This document shows, piece after piece, positions 39,423 to 48,038 of a stretch of 48,038 nucleotides of DNA. Numbering within the stretch: position 1 is the stretch's first letter; every line of letters begins with the position of its first letter. Source of the DNA: Phycisphaerales bacterium (GTDB taxonomy: Bacteria > Planctomycetota > Phycisphaerae > Phycisphaerales > UBA1924); NCBI GenBank assembly GCA_013360695.1, contig JABWBC010000010.1:1-48038 (forward strand), written 5' to 3'. The notes beneath the pieces were generated by a model that was not told the origin of the DNA, did not search any database, and was given only the letters and a program-made list of their open reading frames with translations. The translations under genes were made by a program, and so were the position numbers.

Positions 39423-41156
39423 ATGCTGTCGCAAGCGTCATCTCGTTGGGGGGAAGCGGGCGCGATCGTGTGCGTCGCGCTGGCCGCTGCGTCGGCCGGT
39501 TGCACCAACGGCGATCCGGATTTCGACATCCGGGCCGACGTCGCGCGCGGCGACTACTCACGGGCCGAGTCCAAACTGCGCGACTATGTTGGCGCCAACG
39601 ACAAACGCCCGCTCGAGTACCTTCTCGATCGCTCGCGCCTGGGAATCGTCACGCTCGCCGACGGGCGGCCCGACGCCGCCGAGCCCTGGCTCGCCGAGTC
39701 CTTCGCAACGCTCCGGCGTCAGGGGCTCAACGAGAATCGCCAGGTCGGCGCGGCGGTGCTGGGCGAATCGGGCCAGCTTTTCTGGAAGGGCGAGCCCTTC
39801 GAGCAGGCGCTCACGCTGCACTACACCGCGCTCTGCTACGCGATGCTGAACCAGTGGGACAACGCGCGTGCGGCCGCGAACGCGTCGCTCTTCCAGCTGC
39901 GCAGCTATGCCCAGGGCGATCAATCGCTGAGCAAGGCCGAGCTGGCGCAGCGGGCCGCGACGCAGGACGAGGCGTGGCTCGACAAGGGATACGCCAACGT
40001 CAAGACCGATTTCGCGCTCGGATATTTCGTCGCAGGAGTCGCGAACTTCGCGTTGGGGCGGAGCGACCCGGACCGCGCGAACGAGGCCCGCGACTTCTTC
40101 CGAGAGGCCTTCACGCTACGCCCTGATCTTCGCCCCATCGCCGAGGCCATCGTCGACGGCCGGGCCAACACGGTCGTGTTCGTCGACGCCGGCTCCGGGC
40201 CGTCGAAGCAGCGTTACGGCGACGACGGCGTGCTCACTCGTTTCGCGGGCGGCGGTGGCGCGGTCGGCTCGCTCGCGATCTCAGTCAACAACGCCCCCAG
40301 CAACGCCGCGCTCGCCTGTGATGTCCAGACGATGGCGAGCGATCATCGCTGGAACAACCTCGAAGATGTGCGCCAGTTCAAGAGCCTCTTGGGCACCGGC
40401 CTGATCGCGGGCGGCGTGATCGTCGCGGGTACCAGCGACAATCGAAGCAGCGAGGGACGGCGGAACGCGCAGCTCGCGACCGGCCTTGCGATGGTGCTCG
40501 CGGGCCTTGCCGTCAAGGCGACCGCGCAGGCGGACATCCGCCACTGCGAAGTGATGCCGGCATCGATCCTGGTTGGCGCGACGACGATCGACGGTTCCGC
40601 GACGCTTGGTATCCATGGCCCGGGCCTCGACATGGTCTTGCCCGGCGTCCTGGGGCCCAGCGCCGCCGAGCCGCTCCGTGTCGTCTACGTGCGTGTGCCC
40701 GCGCAGCCGGTGCCCGCGTGGGCATCGTCGGGGCGCGTGGTGTACGCGACCGACTCGCTCGCCACCCGCGTGCCGGGCGACGACCTGCCCTACATCCTGG
40801 GCGGGCGCTGCTGCCGAACACCGAGCGCCGAGACGCTGCGCCTGTACCAGGCCTCGGGCAACCTCACGAATCTGTCGCTGATGGACCTGCAGAACCTCTA
40901 CACCGACGAGGGCATCACGTGGCGCGCCGGGGATGAAATCGACGGCCCGAAGCGTCACATCCTGAACGCCGGCACATCGCTCGTCGCGCCCGTCGCGGGC
41001 TCGACCGGCTTTGCCCGCCTCGTCGGCCAAGAGCACCCGCCGTACCAGCCCAAGTCCGCCCGCGTGAAAGAACTCGCCGCGTTCTATGCGGCCCGTGCAA
41101 CGACCATGTCCGCGAACCCGACAAATACGATCACTCCCACGGAGAAGAAGCCATGA
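39423..41156 (+). CDS. COG3014-like TPR lipoprotein
   Basis: A 577-residue lipoprotein with lipobox ASAGC. Residues about 35-230 are helical repeats (RGDYSRAESKLRDYV, FWKGEPFEQALTLHYTALCY, ALGYFVAGVANFALGRSD); FWKGEPFEQ...YYAL-type spacing recalls COG3014. The C-terminal half has NTVVFVDAGSGPSKQRYGDD and beta-rich segments. COG3014 genes often travel with lpoB and ycfL in other bacteria, which agrees with this operon. Function unknown; it may scaffold envelope complexes. Confidence 0.7.
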   Translation: MLSQASSRWGEAGAIVCVALAAASAGCTNGDPDFDIRADVARGDYSRAESKLRDYVGANDKRPLEYLLDRSRLGIVTLADGRPDAAEPWLAESFATLRRQGLNENRQVGAAVLGESGQLFWKGEPFEQALTLHYTALCYAMLNQWDNARAAANASLFQLRSYAQGDQSLSKAELAQRAATQDEAWLDKGYANVKTDFALGYFVAGVANFALGRSDPDRANEARDFFREAFTLRPDLRPIAEAIVDGRANTVVFVDAGSGPSKQRYGDDGVLTRFAGGGGAVGSLAISVNNAPSNAALACDVQTMASDHRWNNLEDVRQFKSLLGTGLIAGGVIVAGTSDNRSSEGRRNAQLATGLAMVLAGLAVKATAQADIRHCEVMPASILVGATTIDGSATLGIHGPGLDMVLPGVLGPSAAEPLRVVYVRVPAQPVPAWASSGRVVYATDSLATRVPGDDLPYILGGRCCRTPSAETLRLYQASGNLTNLSLMDLQNLYTDEGITWRAGDEIDGPKRHILNAGTSLVAPVAGSTGFARLVGQEHPPYQPKSARVKELAAFYAARATTMSANPTNTITPTEKKP

Positions 41157-41572
41157 AAAGCAGCACGTCCCATACGCTCGCCCGCGCCATGCTCCTCGCG
41201 ACGCCGATTCTGCTCGGCGCGTGCGACCCCGTGAAGGCGCCGGGCGCCGCCAAGGCCGATCCGCTCCCGTCCGCCGCGTATCCGCAGATCGTCGCGGCCG
41301 AGGGGCTCAGCGGCTACATCGCCTACGACGCGCCGAAGGTCAGCGCCACCAGGCCGATGGAAGTAACGGTGCCCGTGCGTGCCCTCACCGACAACCAGGA
41401 TCTCAACATCCAATACCGCTTCTCGTTCTTCGATCAGAACGGGGTGCCGCTCAACGACAACCCCGACTGGCGCTTCCTCAAGCTCCCGTCGCGCAATCAG
41501 CGATTCCTCAGCGGCTTTGCCCGCGAGCAATCCGCGGTCGATTGGCGCCTCGAAATCCGCCCGGCGAAGTGA
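41153..41572 (+). CDS. YcfL/DUF1425-like lipoprotein
   Basis: A 139-residue lipoprotein, lipobox LLGAC. The domain MEVTVPVRALTDNQDLNIQY then RFSFFDQNGVPLNDNPDWRF resembles YcfL (DUF1425), encoded next to lpoB in enterobacteria. ATG 41153 overlaps the previous stop (ATGA). It closes the operon; the next 163 bp before convergent eno hold no gene and no clear terminator. Confidence 0.72.
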   Translation: MKSSTSHTLARAMLLATPILLGACDPVKAPGAAKADPLPSAAYPQIVAAEGLSGYIAYDAPKVSATRPMEVTVPVRALTDNQDLNIQYRFSFFDQNGVPLNDNPDWRFLKLPSRNQRFLSGFAREQSAVDWRLEIRPAK

Positions 41573-41735
41573 AGTTCCGGCCAAGAGTGCCACCGACTGC
41601 GGTTCGCGGCTGGTGGTTGTTCTTCGTGGTGCCGCGATCCGGCCAACGCATGTGGCAACCGCCGTGTTGCGGAGTTGCTTCGGGCCGCAGGAATGTGAAC
41701 ATCCGCGGCTCAGGTCGGAGGGCATCGCCAGGGCC

Positions 41736-43257
<1,522 letters not shown>

Positions 43258-43285
43258 ACCGGCCGCCGCATGGCCCGAGGAACGC

Positions 43286-43987
43286 ATGCCCACCACACCC
43301 TCCGGCTTCTCCGAGCGCATCGAATCGCTCCGCTCCCAGCTCTTCGAGCAGGGGCGGCGCGTTCAATCGCTCCTCGAGATGGCCTTCAACGGCCTGTTTA
43401 GCCGAGACCTCGAACAGGCCAAACGCTGCGTGGCGGCCGACGACGAAGTGGACAAGGTCGACGTCGAGATGGAACGGGCGGCGGTGGCGCTACTGGGCGA
43501 CGCGGTGAAGGAGGGCGCGACGCTCGATCAGGACTCGCTCCGCATGGTCCTCACGATCGTGAAGTGCAACAACGAGCTCGAGCGCGTCGCGGACTGTGCC
43601 GTGGAGATCGCGGAATTGGCCGCGCACATGCGATCGCTCTCCTCGCCCCTCCCCGACACCTTCCGCGTGATGGCCAACAGCTCGGTGGGGATCCTCCGCG
43701 ACACCTGCGTCAGTATCCAGAAGAAGGACGCGGCCCTCGCCAAGGTCGTGCTCCAGAGTCAGCACGCGGTGACCGCGTTCAAGGACGCCCTGCTGCGCGA
43801 CGCGGAGGAAAGAATCGCCAGCGGAAACATGAGCGTCGACTTTGCCTTCCGTCTCCATGAGGTTGCGACCGTGTGCGAGGTCGTGGCCGATCACTGCACC
43901 AACATGGCCGAACAGATCATCTACGCCATGACCGGCGCGATCGTTCGCCACACCGAGGCCAAGTGGATCGAACTCCCGCGATCGTGA
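43286..43987 (+). CDS. phoU: PhoU-family protein
   Basis: A 233-residue all-helical protein with two PhoU-type three-helix units. Acidic metal-binding-like motifs are visible: AADDEVDKVDVEME, NNELERVADCAVEIAELAAH and HEVATVCEVVADHCTNMAEQ. PhoU links the Pst phosphate transporter to the PhoR/PhoB system or to other phosphate transporters. No pst or pho genes are near. The second motif (VCEVVADHCTNMAE) departs somewhat from ERIGDHAxNIAE. Confidence 0.85.
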   Translation: MPTTPSGFSERIESLRSQLFEQGRRVQSLLEMAFNGLFSRDLEQAKRCVAADDEVDKVDVEMERAAVALLGDAVKEGATLDQDSLRMVLTIVKCNNELERVADCAVEIAELAAHMRSLSSPLPDTFRVMANSSVGILRDTCVSIQKKDAALAKVVLQSQHAVTAFKDALLRDAEERIASGNMSVDFAFRLHEVATVCEVVADHCTNMAEQIIYAMTGAIVRHTEAKWIELPRS

Positions 43988-44098
43988 GCGCCGAGATCCC
44001 GTGGCATCAGGCGCGACGGTCTCGTCTTCCGGTCCGTGTGTCCGGGGTGGTTCGGTGGTCTACGCCGGTGTGTTCGAATCTTCGTTCGCACACGTTTG

Positions 44099-45304
44099 TC
44101 ACTCGCCCGCGAGCGTGCTGAACACCTCGACGATCGCTCGCGCCGCGATCACGGCGTCATCCACACTCACCATCGGCCCAAAGCTCGCTCGAAGCGTCGA
44201 CCTTCCGCCCGCGGCCAATGGCGCGCAATGCAAGCCGGCTCGCGTCACCACGCCGTGCTCGCTCTCCAGCATGGCCGCGGCCTGATGCACGTCGACCGAG
44301 TCATGCAGGAACGCGAACACACCAACACTCGCGTGGCCCGGTGTAGACCGGCCGACGATCGACAGACCGCGCGTTGGGGAGTCACCTTGCCCGCGCCCTG
44401 CCTCGTCGATGCCGAGTTCTTTGAGAACTCCCATGAAAGCACCAATCGAGAGCACTTCGCGCGAATACCCGTCCCTCGCACACTCTCGCATCACCCATCG
44501 CACGCCCGCGTCGAGCCCCGCGAGCCCCGCGACGTTCATCGTGCCCGACTCAAATCGCTCCGGCATCGCTCGCGGCTGCGTACGAGATTCCGATTCGGTG
44601 CCCGTGCCGCCGGTGCGGAGTGGTTCGACACGATCCTCAAAGCCGGAGCGAATGTACAGCCCGCCCGTGCCGGTCGGCCCGAGCAGCCCCTTGTGTCCTG
44701 AGAACGCCAGCATGTCGACGCCAAGCTCCCGCACGCTTGCCGTCATGTGCCCGAGCGTCTGCGTCGCATCGAGCAAGAGCGGCACGCCTTTGGCCTGGCA
44801 CGCTTCCGCGATCTTCGTCGAGCGCTGCACAATCCCCGTCACGTTGCTCGCGTGGTTGAGCACGACGAGCCTTGTGTCGCTACGGATCGCGTGGCAGACC
44901 GCCGACGGCGCGACGATTCCATTTTCGCCCGCGTCCACGATCGTCACGCTCGCGCCGAGCGACCGGACAAACTCGATCGGGCGCAGCACGGAGTTGTGGT
45001 CGAGCGCCGACGCGACGACATGCACCGCCTCGCCGCGTCGAAGAAGCGGCTCAACAACGCCGCGGATCGCGAGATTCAGCGCGTCCGTCGCGTTGTGCGT
45101 GAAGGCGATCGACTCCGCCCGCTCCGCGTCGAGGAGTTCCGCGACGGCGTCCCGGCACGAATCGATGATCTTGGCCGCCCGGCGCGAGCCCGCGTGCGCA
45201 CCTCGTCCCGCCGAGCCCGCGACATCCGAGAGACACCGCGCGACCGCCTCAACCACCTCGGGCGGCTTGGGAAAGCTCGTCGAGGCGTTGTCGAGGTAAA
45301 TCAT
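44099..45304 (-). CDS. Cysteine desulfurase-family PLP enzyme
   Basis: A 401-residue class V aminotransferase-fold enzyme. It starts MIYLDNASTSFPKPPEVVEA; the PLP Lys is in LAFSGHKGLLGPTGTG and a candidate sulfur-accepting Cys in RAGLHCAPLAAGG. THNATDALNLAI and SALDHNSVLRP are typical. These features suggest a cysteine desulfurase or relative supplying sulfur for Fe-S clusters or other thiolation. No suf or isc partners are adjacent; the Nfu-type scaffold is 37 kb away. Confidence 0.85.
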   Translation of the reverse strand: MIYLDNASTSFPKPPEVVEAVARCLSDVAGSAGRGAHAGSRRAAKIIDSCRDAVAELLDAERAESIAFTHNATDALNLAIRGVVEPLLRRGEAVHVVASALDHNSVLRPIEFVRSLGASVTIVDAGENGIVAPSAVCHAIRSDTRLVVLNHASNVTGIVQRSTKIAEACQAKGVPLLLDATQTLGHMTASVRELGVDMLAFSGHKGLLGPTGTGGLYIRSGFEDRVEPLRTGGTGTESESRTQPRAMPERFESGTMNVAGLAGLDAGVRWVMRECARDGYSREVLSIGAFMGVLKELGIDEAGRGQGDSPTRGLSIVGRSTPGHASVGVFAFLHDSVDVHQAAAMLESEHGVVTRAGLHCAPLAAGGRSTLRASFGPMVSVDDAVIAARAIVEVFSTLAGE

Positions 45305-45473
45305 CGCTCATCTCACGCCAAGACGCGGAGCCACGTCCGTGGAACTCGCCTGATTCAGTAGCCCTGCCGTCAGGGTGGAGGTGCTCAGCCCGCCGGATGG
45401 CCACCCTGCTGCGACATGGAGGTCTCTCCGCTTCTCATCTCTGGTGCCCAGGACCTCATGCCCAGTGCTTCTT

Positions 45474-46598
45474 CTACTTCGGCACCTTGTAGAACGGCAT
45501 CGGCACGATCTTGGCCTCAAGCACGCCGCGCCCGATATCGACCTGGAGCGCCGTGCCGACGGCCGCTTTGTCCTTGTCGACAAACGCCATCGCGATAACC
45601 TTCTCCAGCGTCGGGCTCAGGCATCCGCTGGTCACCACGCCGACTTCCTTGTCGCCGATCTTGACCACGTTCCCCTGGCGCGCCGTGCGCTTGCCCTCGA
45701 TCTCAAGCCCGACCAGCTTCCGTGCCGGCCCGCCCGACTCAATCGTCGTTCGCAGCGCGTCCATGCCGACGAACTTCTCGCCGAGCTGGCCCTGGTCCTT
45801 GTCCATCGCGATCGCAAAGTCCACGCCGCACGAGAGAGCGTTGATCTCCTCGCCCAGTTCATGCCCATAGAGCGGCATGGCGGCCTCCATGCGCAGCGTG
45901 TCGCGCGCGCCCAGCCCGATCGGCTTGACCATCGCGTCCGGCGCCTTGAGATTGATGTCGCGGAAGAGCATCTTCAGGCCCATGTCCACCGCGCCCGCCG
46001 GCAGGATCACCTCCACGCCGTCCTCGCCCGTATACCCCGTGCGGCTCACGATCAGCTTCATCACCAGGAGGTTTTTGATCGTGAAGCGATACCGCTTGAG
46101 CGTCGGCACCTCGCGGCTCACCTGCCCCACCATCTCGATGATCTTGGGCCCTTGCAGCGCCACCATCGCGGTGTCGAGCGTCTCGTCCTTGATCTTCACC
46201 GAAAGATCGCCCGCCGTGCGCACCTGCTCAAAGTGCCCCAGCAGCTTCTCGCGGTTCGACGCGTTCACCACCACGAGAAACTCGTCCTCGTCGATGCGAT
46301 AGACGATCACGTCGTCACGGACGCCGCCCTTCTCGTTGCACACCAGCGAATAACGGCACTGCCCGTTCTGCATGTCGTAGATCTTGCGGGAGCAGAGGCG
46401 TTCGAGCAGCCGGCGCGCGTGACGCCCGCTGAAGCGAACGCGCCCCATATGCGACACGTCAAAGATGCCGCCGCTGGTGCGGACCTGCTTGTGCTCCTCG
46501 TGGATCGAGGAATACCGGATGGGCATCTCCCAGCCCACGAAATCGACCATGCTGCCGCCGTTGTCGGCGTGAAACTTGTGAAGTGGCGTGCGCTGCAC
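45474..46598 (-). CDS. gcvT: Aminomethyltransferase (glycine cleavage T-protein)
   Basis: A 374-residue enzyme that moves the aminomethyl carbon from H-protein lipoamide to tetrahydrofolate. Typical parts: PLHKFHADNGGSMVDFVGWE, GIFDVSHMGRVRFSG, SRTGYTGEDGVEV, GLGARDTLRMEAAMPLYGHE, TSGCLSPTLEKVIAMAFV. The start is GTG 46598 with GGGAGG about 7 nt before it. gcvH and gcvP are not in the window. It connects to folate carbon units, as does folD. Confidence 0.95.
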   Translation of the reverse strand: MQRTPLHKFHADNGGSMVDFVGWEMPIRYSSIHEEHKQVRTSGGIFDVSHMGRVRFSGRHARRLLERLCSRKIYDMQNGQCRYSLVCNEKGGVRDDVIVYRIDEDEFLVVVNASNREKLLGHFEQVRTAGDLSVKIKDETLDTAMVALQGPKIIEMVGQVSREVPTLKRYRFTIKNLLVMKLIVSRTGYTGEDGVEVILPAGAVDMGLKMLFRDINLKAPDAMVKPIGLGARDTLRMEAAMPLYGHELGEEINALSCGVDFAIAMDKDQGQLGEKFVGMDALRTTIESGGPARKLVGLEIEGKRTARQGNVVKIGDKEVGVVTSGCLSPTLEKVIAMAFVDKDKAAVGTALQVDIGRGVLEAKIVPMPFYKVPK

Positions 46599-46744
46599 GG
46601 GTGGCCTCCCAAAAATGTCCCGAAAAGTAGCTGAGGCTAGCGCCCCCGAACCCGATCTGCAAGCGCCGGCCGTCCAGCGCCGCTCCGGACGCTGCCATCC
46701 GCGAGCCTGGCTTCGGAATTGAGAATTCTTGATCGAGGGTCGAA

Positions 46745-47635
46745 CTACTCGGCGAATCGCACCCCGGCGTTGTCAATCAGCCGAACGCTCCCCACCCGCG
46801 CCGCGATCAGGGCCCGCATCGCTCCCGCACCCGGCTCTTTCAGCGTCGCGCCGTCACGCACGACCGCGTACTCCACCATCAAACCCGCGGCCTGCATTTC
46901 CCCCACCATCCACGCCTCGAACTCGTGCCGGCTCTTGAACCGGACGCTTTCGCGCAGCACCCGTGAAATCGACAGAGCCCGCTTTCGATCCGTCTCGCTC
47001 AGGAACCGGTTGCGGCTGCTCATGGCTAGACCGTCCGACTCGCGCACCGTCGCGCCGGGCACGATCTCGATCCCGAGCATCTCCTGCTCCGTCATCGCGC
47101 GAATGACCTGCAACTGCTGCCAGTCCTTTTCGCCGAACACCGCGACGGTCGGCCTCACCATTTCAAACAGGCGCCGCACCACCTGGCACACGCCCGCGAA
47201 ATGCCCCGGGCGCTTCGCGTCCTCCAGCCCCGGTGCTTTCGCAACCCGCGGCAGGTCCGGCACGCGGATCACTCGGCCCGGCGGGTACACCTCGTCTGCC
47301 TCGGGAGCAAAGACCACGTCCGCGCCCGCCGCCCTGCACACCTCGGCGTCGGCGTCGAGCGTGCGCGGATAGCACGTGTAGTCCGCCGCCTCGTTGAATT
47401 GCGTCGGGTTGACGAAGATGCTCACGGCGACCTCGCCACCACGTGCTCGCGCGATGCCGGCCGCCTGACGGATCAGCGACGCGTGCCCGGCGTGCAGCGC
47501 CCCCATTGTGGGAACGAACACCCGCTGCTTGTTCTCTCCCAATTCCAGATGTGTGGTCACGACGCGCATCGCCGCAAGGGTGGTACGCCACGCCGCGCCT
47601 GTCAAGTCCGCCATCAGCCGCCGCGGTTCAGTCAT
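46745..47635 (-). CDS. panC: Pantothenate synthetase
   Basis: A 296-residue enzyme joining pantoate and beta-alanine using ATP in coenzyme A synthesis. Motifs: FVPTMGALHAGHASLIRQA, SIFVNPTQFNEAADYTCYPR, VFGEKDWQQLQVIR and MSSRNRFLS. All ATP and pantoate contacts look intact. ATG 47635 is the longest start, with GGGGAGAGAGG about 10 nt before it; 47614 and 47569 are in-frame alternatives, and the latter gives the usual N-terminus and length. No panB or panD nearby. Confidence 0.94.
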   Translation of the reverse strand: MTEPRRLMADLTGAAWRTTLAAMRVVTTHLELGENKQRVFVPTMGALHAGHASLIRQAAGIARARGGEVAVSIFVNPTQFNEAADYTCYPRTLDADAEVCRAAGADVVFAPEADEVYPPGRVIRVPDLPRVAKAPGLEDAKRPGHFAGVCQVVRRLFEMVRPTVAVFGEKDWQQLQVIRAMTEQEMLGIEIVPGATVRESDGLAMSSRNRFLSETDRKRALSISRVLRESVRFKSRHEFEAWMVGEMQAAGLMVEYAVVRDGATLKEPGAGAMRALIAARVGSVRLIDNAGVRFAE

Positions 47636-47683
47636 TTCGGGAAGTTCCCTCTCTCCCCAATGCCTGATGCCCGACGCCTCCCG

Positions 47684-48038
47684 CTACTTCCCCTTCGACG
47701 TCACCCAGTCCCGTATGGGCCCCTGTCCTGGCACTGGCAGCAGCTCCAGCTCAATGCGATACAACCCTTCCTGCTCGTACTCGCACACCGACACCCGACC
47801 CATCAGCGCCACGGGCTCCGCGTCGATCAAGTGGACCGCGGCCACGATCACGCGCCCGACGTATGTCATGCGCCGCGATTGCAGCACCAGGTGCGAGCGG
47901 CCAAGCCCGCGCGCCTTGGCCGTCCATGTCGTGCCCGGCCGCCACCTCTCGTCAAGTTCCGACGCGTCCAGTTCCGCATTGAACGGGTGAAGCTTGGTTC
48001 GCCCGGCGCTCACCGGCCCGGCGGGCATCCCCGGCATG
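47684..48038 (-). CDS. Possible PilZ-like protein, probably cut by the window edge
   Basis: At least 117 residues up to the window end. The segment GRSHLVLQSRRMTYVGRVIV, then ALMGRVSVCEYEQEGLYRIE and LELLPVP, has the beta-strand pattern of a PilZ C-terminus, but the c-di-GMP-binding RxxxR and DxSxxG motifs are not clearly seen. ATG 48037 at the edge may not be the true start. It lies 48 bp upstream of panC in the same direction. Confidence 0.45.
   Translation of the reverse strand, partial: MPGMPAGPVSAGRTKLHPFNAELDASELDERWRPGTTWTAKARGLGRSHLVLQSRRMTYVGRVIVAAVHLIDAEPVALMGRVSVCEYEQEGLYRIELELLPVPGQGPIRDWVTSKGK

Noticed and set aside
41573-41735. Bidirectional terminator between the lipoprotein operon and eno
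   Set aside because: No clear stem with T-run on either strand; only weak GC-rich complementarity.
46599-46744. Glycine riboswitch upstream of gcvT
   Set aside because: I searched the 146-bp gap by eye and could not find the conserved glycine aptamer core or tandem arrangement.

Overview
This is a 48 kb, GC-rich, densely coded chromosomal window. It most likely comes from a planctomycete of the Phycisphaerae/Phycisphaerales type. The evidence is a fused SecD-SecF protein, two secreted proteins with PEP-CTERM-like tails (VPTPGAVALLGLGG and VPSAGTWALAAIAG, each followed by Arg), small zinc-ribbon membrane proteins, CsrA, and both subunits of DNA topoisomerase VI, which is uncommon in bacteria. 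Taxonomy is inferred from gene content only. I see no rRNA, CRISPR array or intact insertion sequence.

Layout. Positions 1-1088 hold the 3' end of a tRNA-Gly(CCC), a strong terminator, a small membrane protein and the decayed C-terminus of a tyrosine recombinase. This looks like an old integration site. Positions 1089-7964 hold ligA, folD (with three active-site substitutions), tatA, a secreted beta-helix/PA14 protein, tRNA-Met(CAT), a NifU-type Fe-S scaffold starting 2 nt after that tRNA, and csrA with a structured leader. Positions 8161-19747 hold topoisomerase VI B (minus strand) and A (plus strand), about 5 kb apart. Around them lie two PEP-CTERM-like proteins, ndk, a GH78 rhamnosidase-like enzyme, a UbiA-like protein, a zinc-ribbon membrane protein and an esterase.

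Positions 19778-33906 form a 14-gene co-directional minus-strand run, in transcription order: NUDIX hydrolase, an M50-like pseudoprotease, rhomboid, tgt, yajC, secDF, a LysM protein, an FAD oxidoreductase, an aldo/keto reductase, a zinc-ribbon protein, UDP-glucuronate decarboxylase, cutC and an SGNH hydrolase. Divergent from the NUDIX gene is an MlaF-like ATPase and MCE (MlaD-like) pair without a permease gene. Positions 36193-41572 are a five-gene envelope operon: a duplicated CsgG/LpoB-like periplasmic protein, two LpoB-like lipoproteins, a COG3014-like TPR lipoprotein and a YcfL/DUF1425-like lipoprotein. This is the best candidate for an under-described system. Positions 41736-48038 hold eno, phoU, a cysteine desulfurase-family enzyme, gcvT, panC and a possible PilZ-like protein at the edge.

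At least seven genes (ligA, folD, the beta-helix gene, GH78, UbiA-like, esterase, small membrane protein) show a -10-like TANNNT hexamer 5-6 nt before the start codon and no Shine-Dalgarno sequence, suggesting leaderless transcripts. Others (both PEP-CTERM genes, topoisomerase VI B, eno, the envelope operon) have clear ribosome binding sites. All functions are read from motifs by eye; no database search was run.
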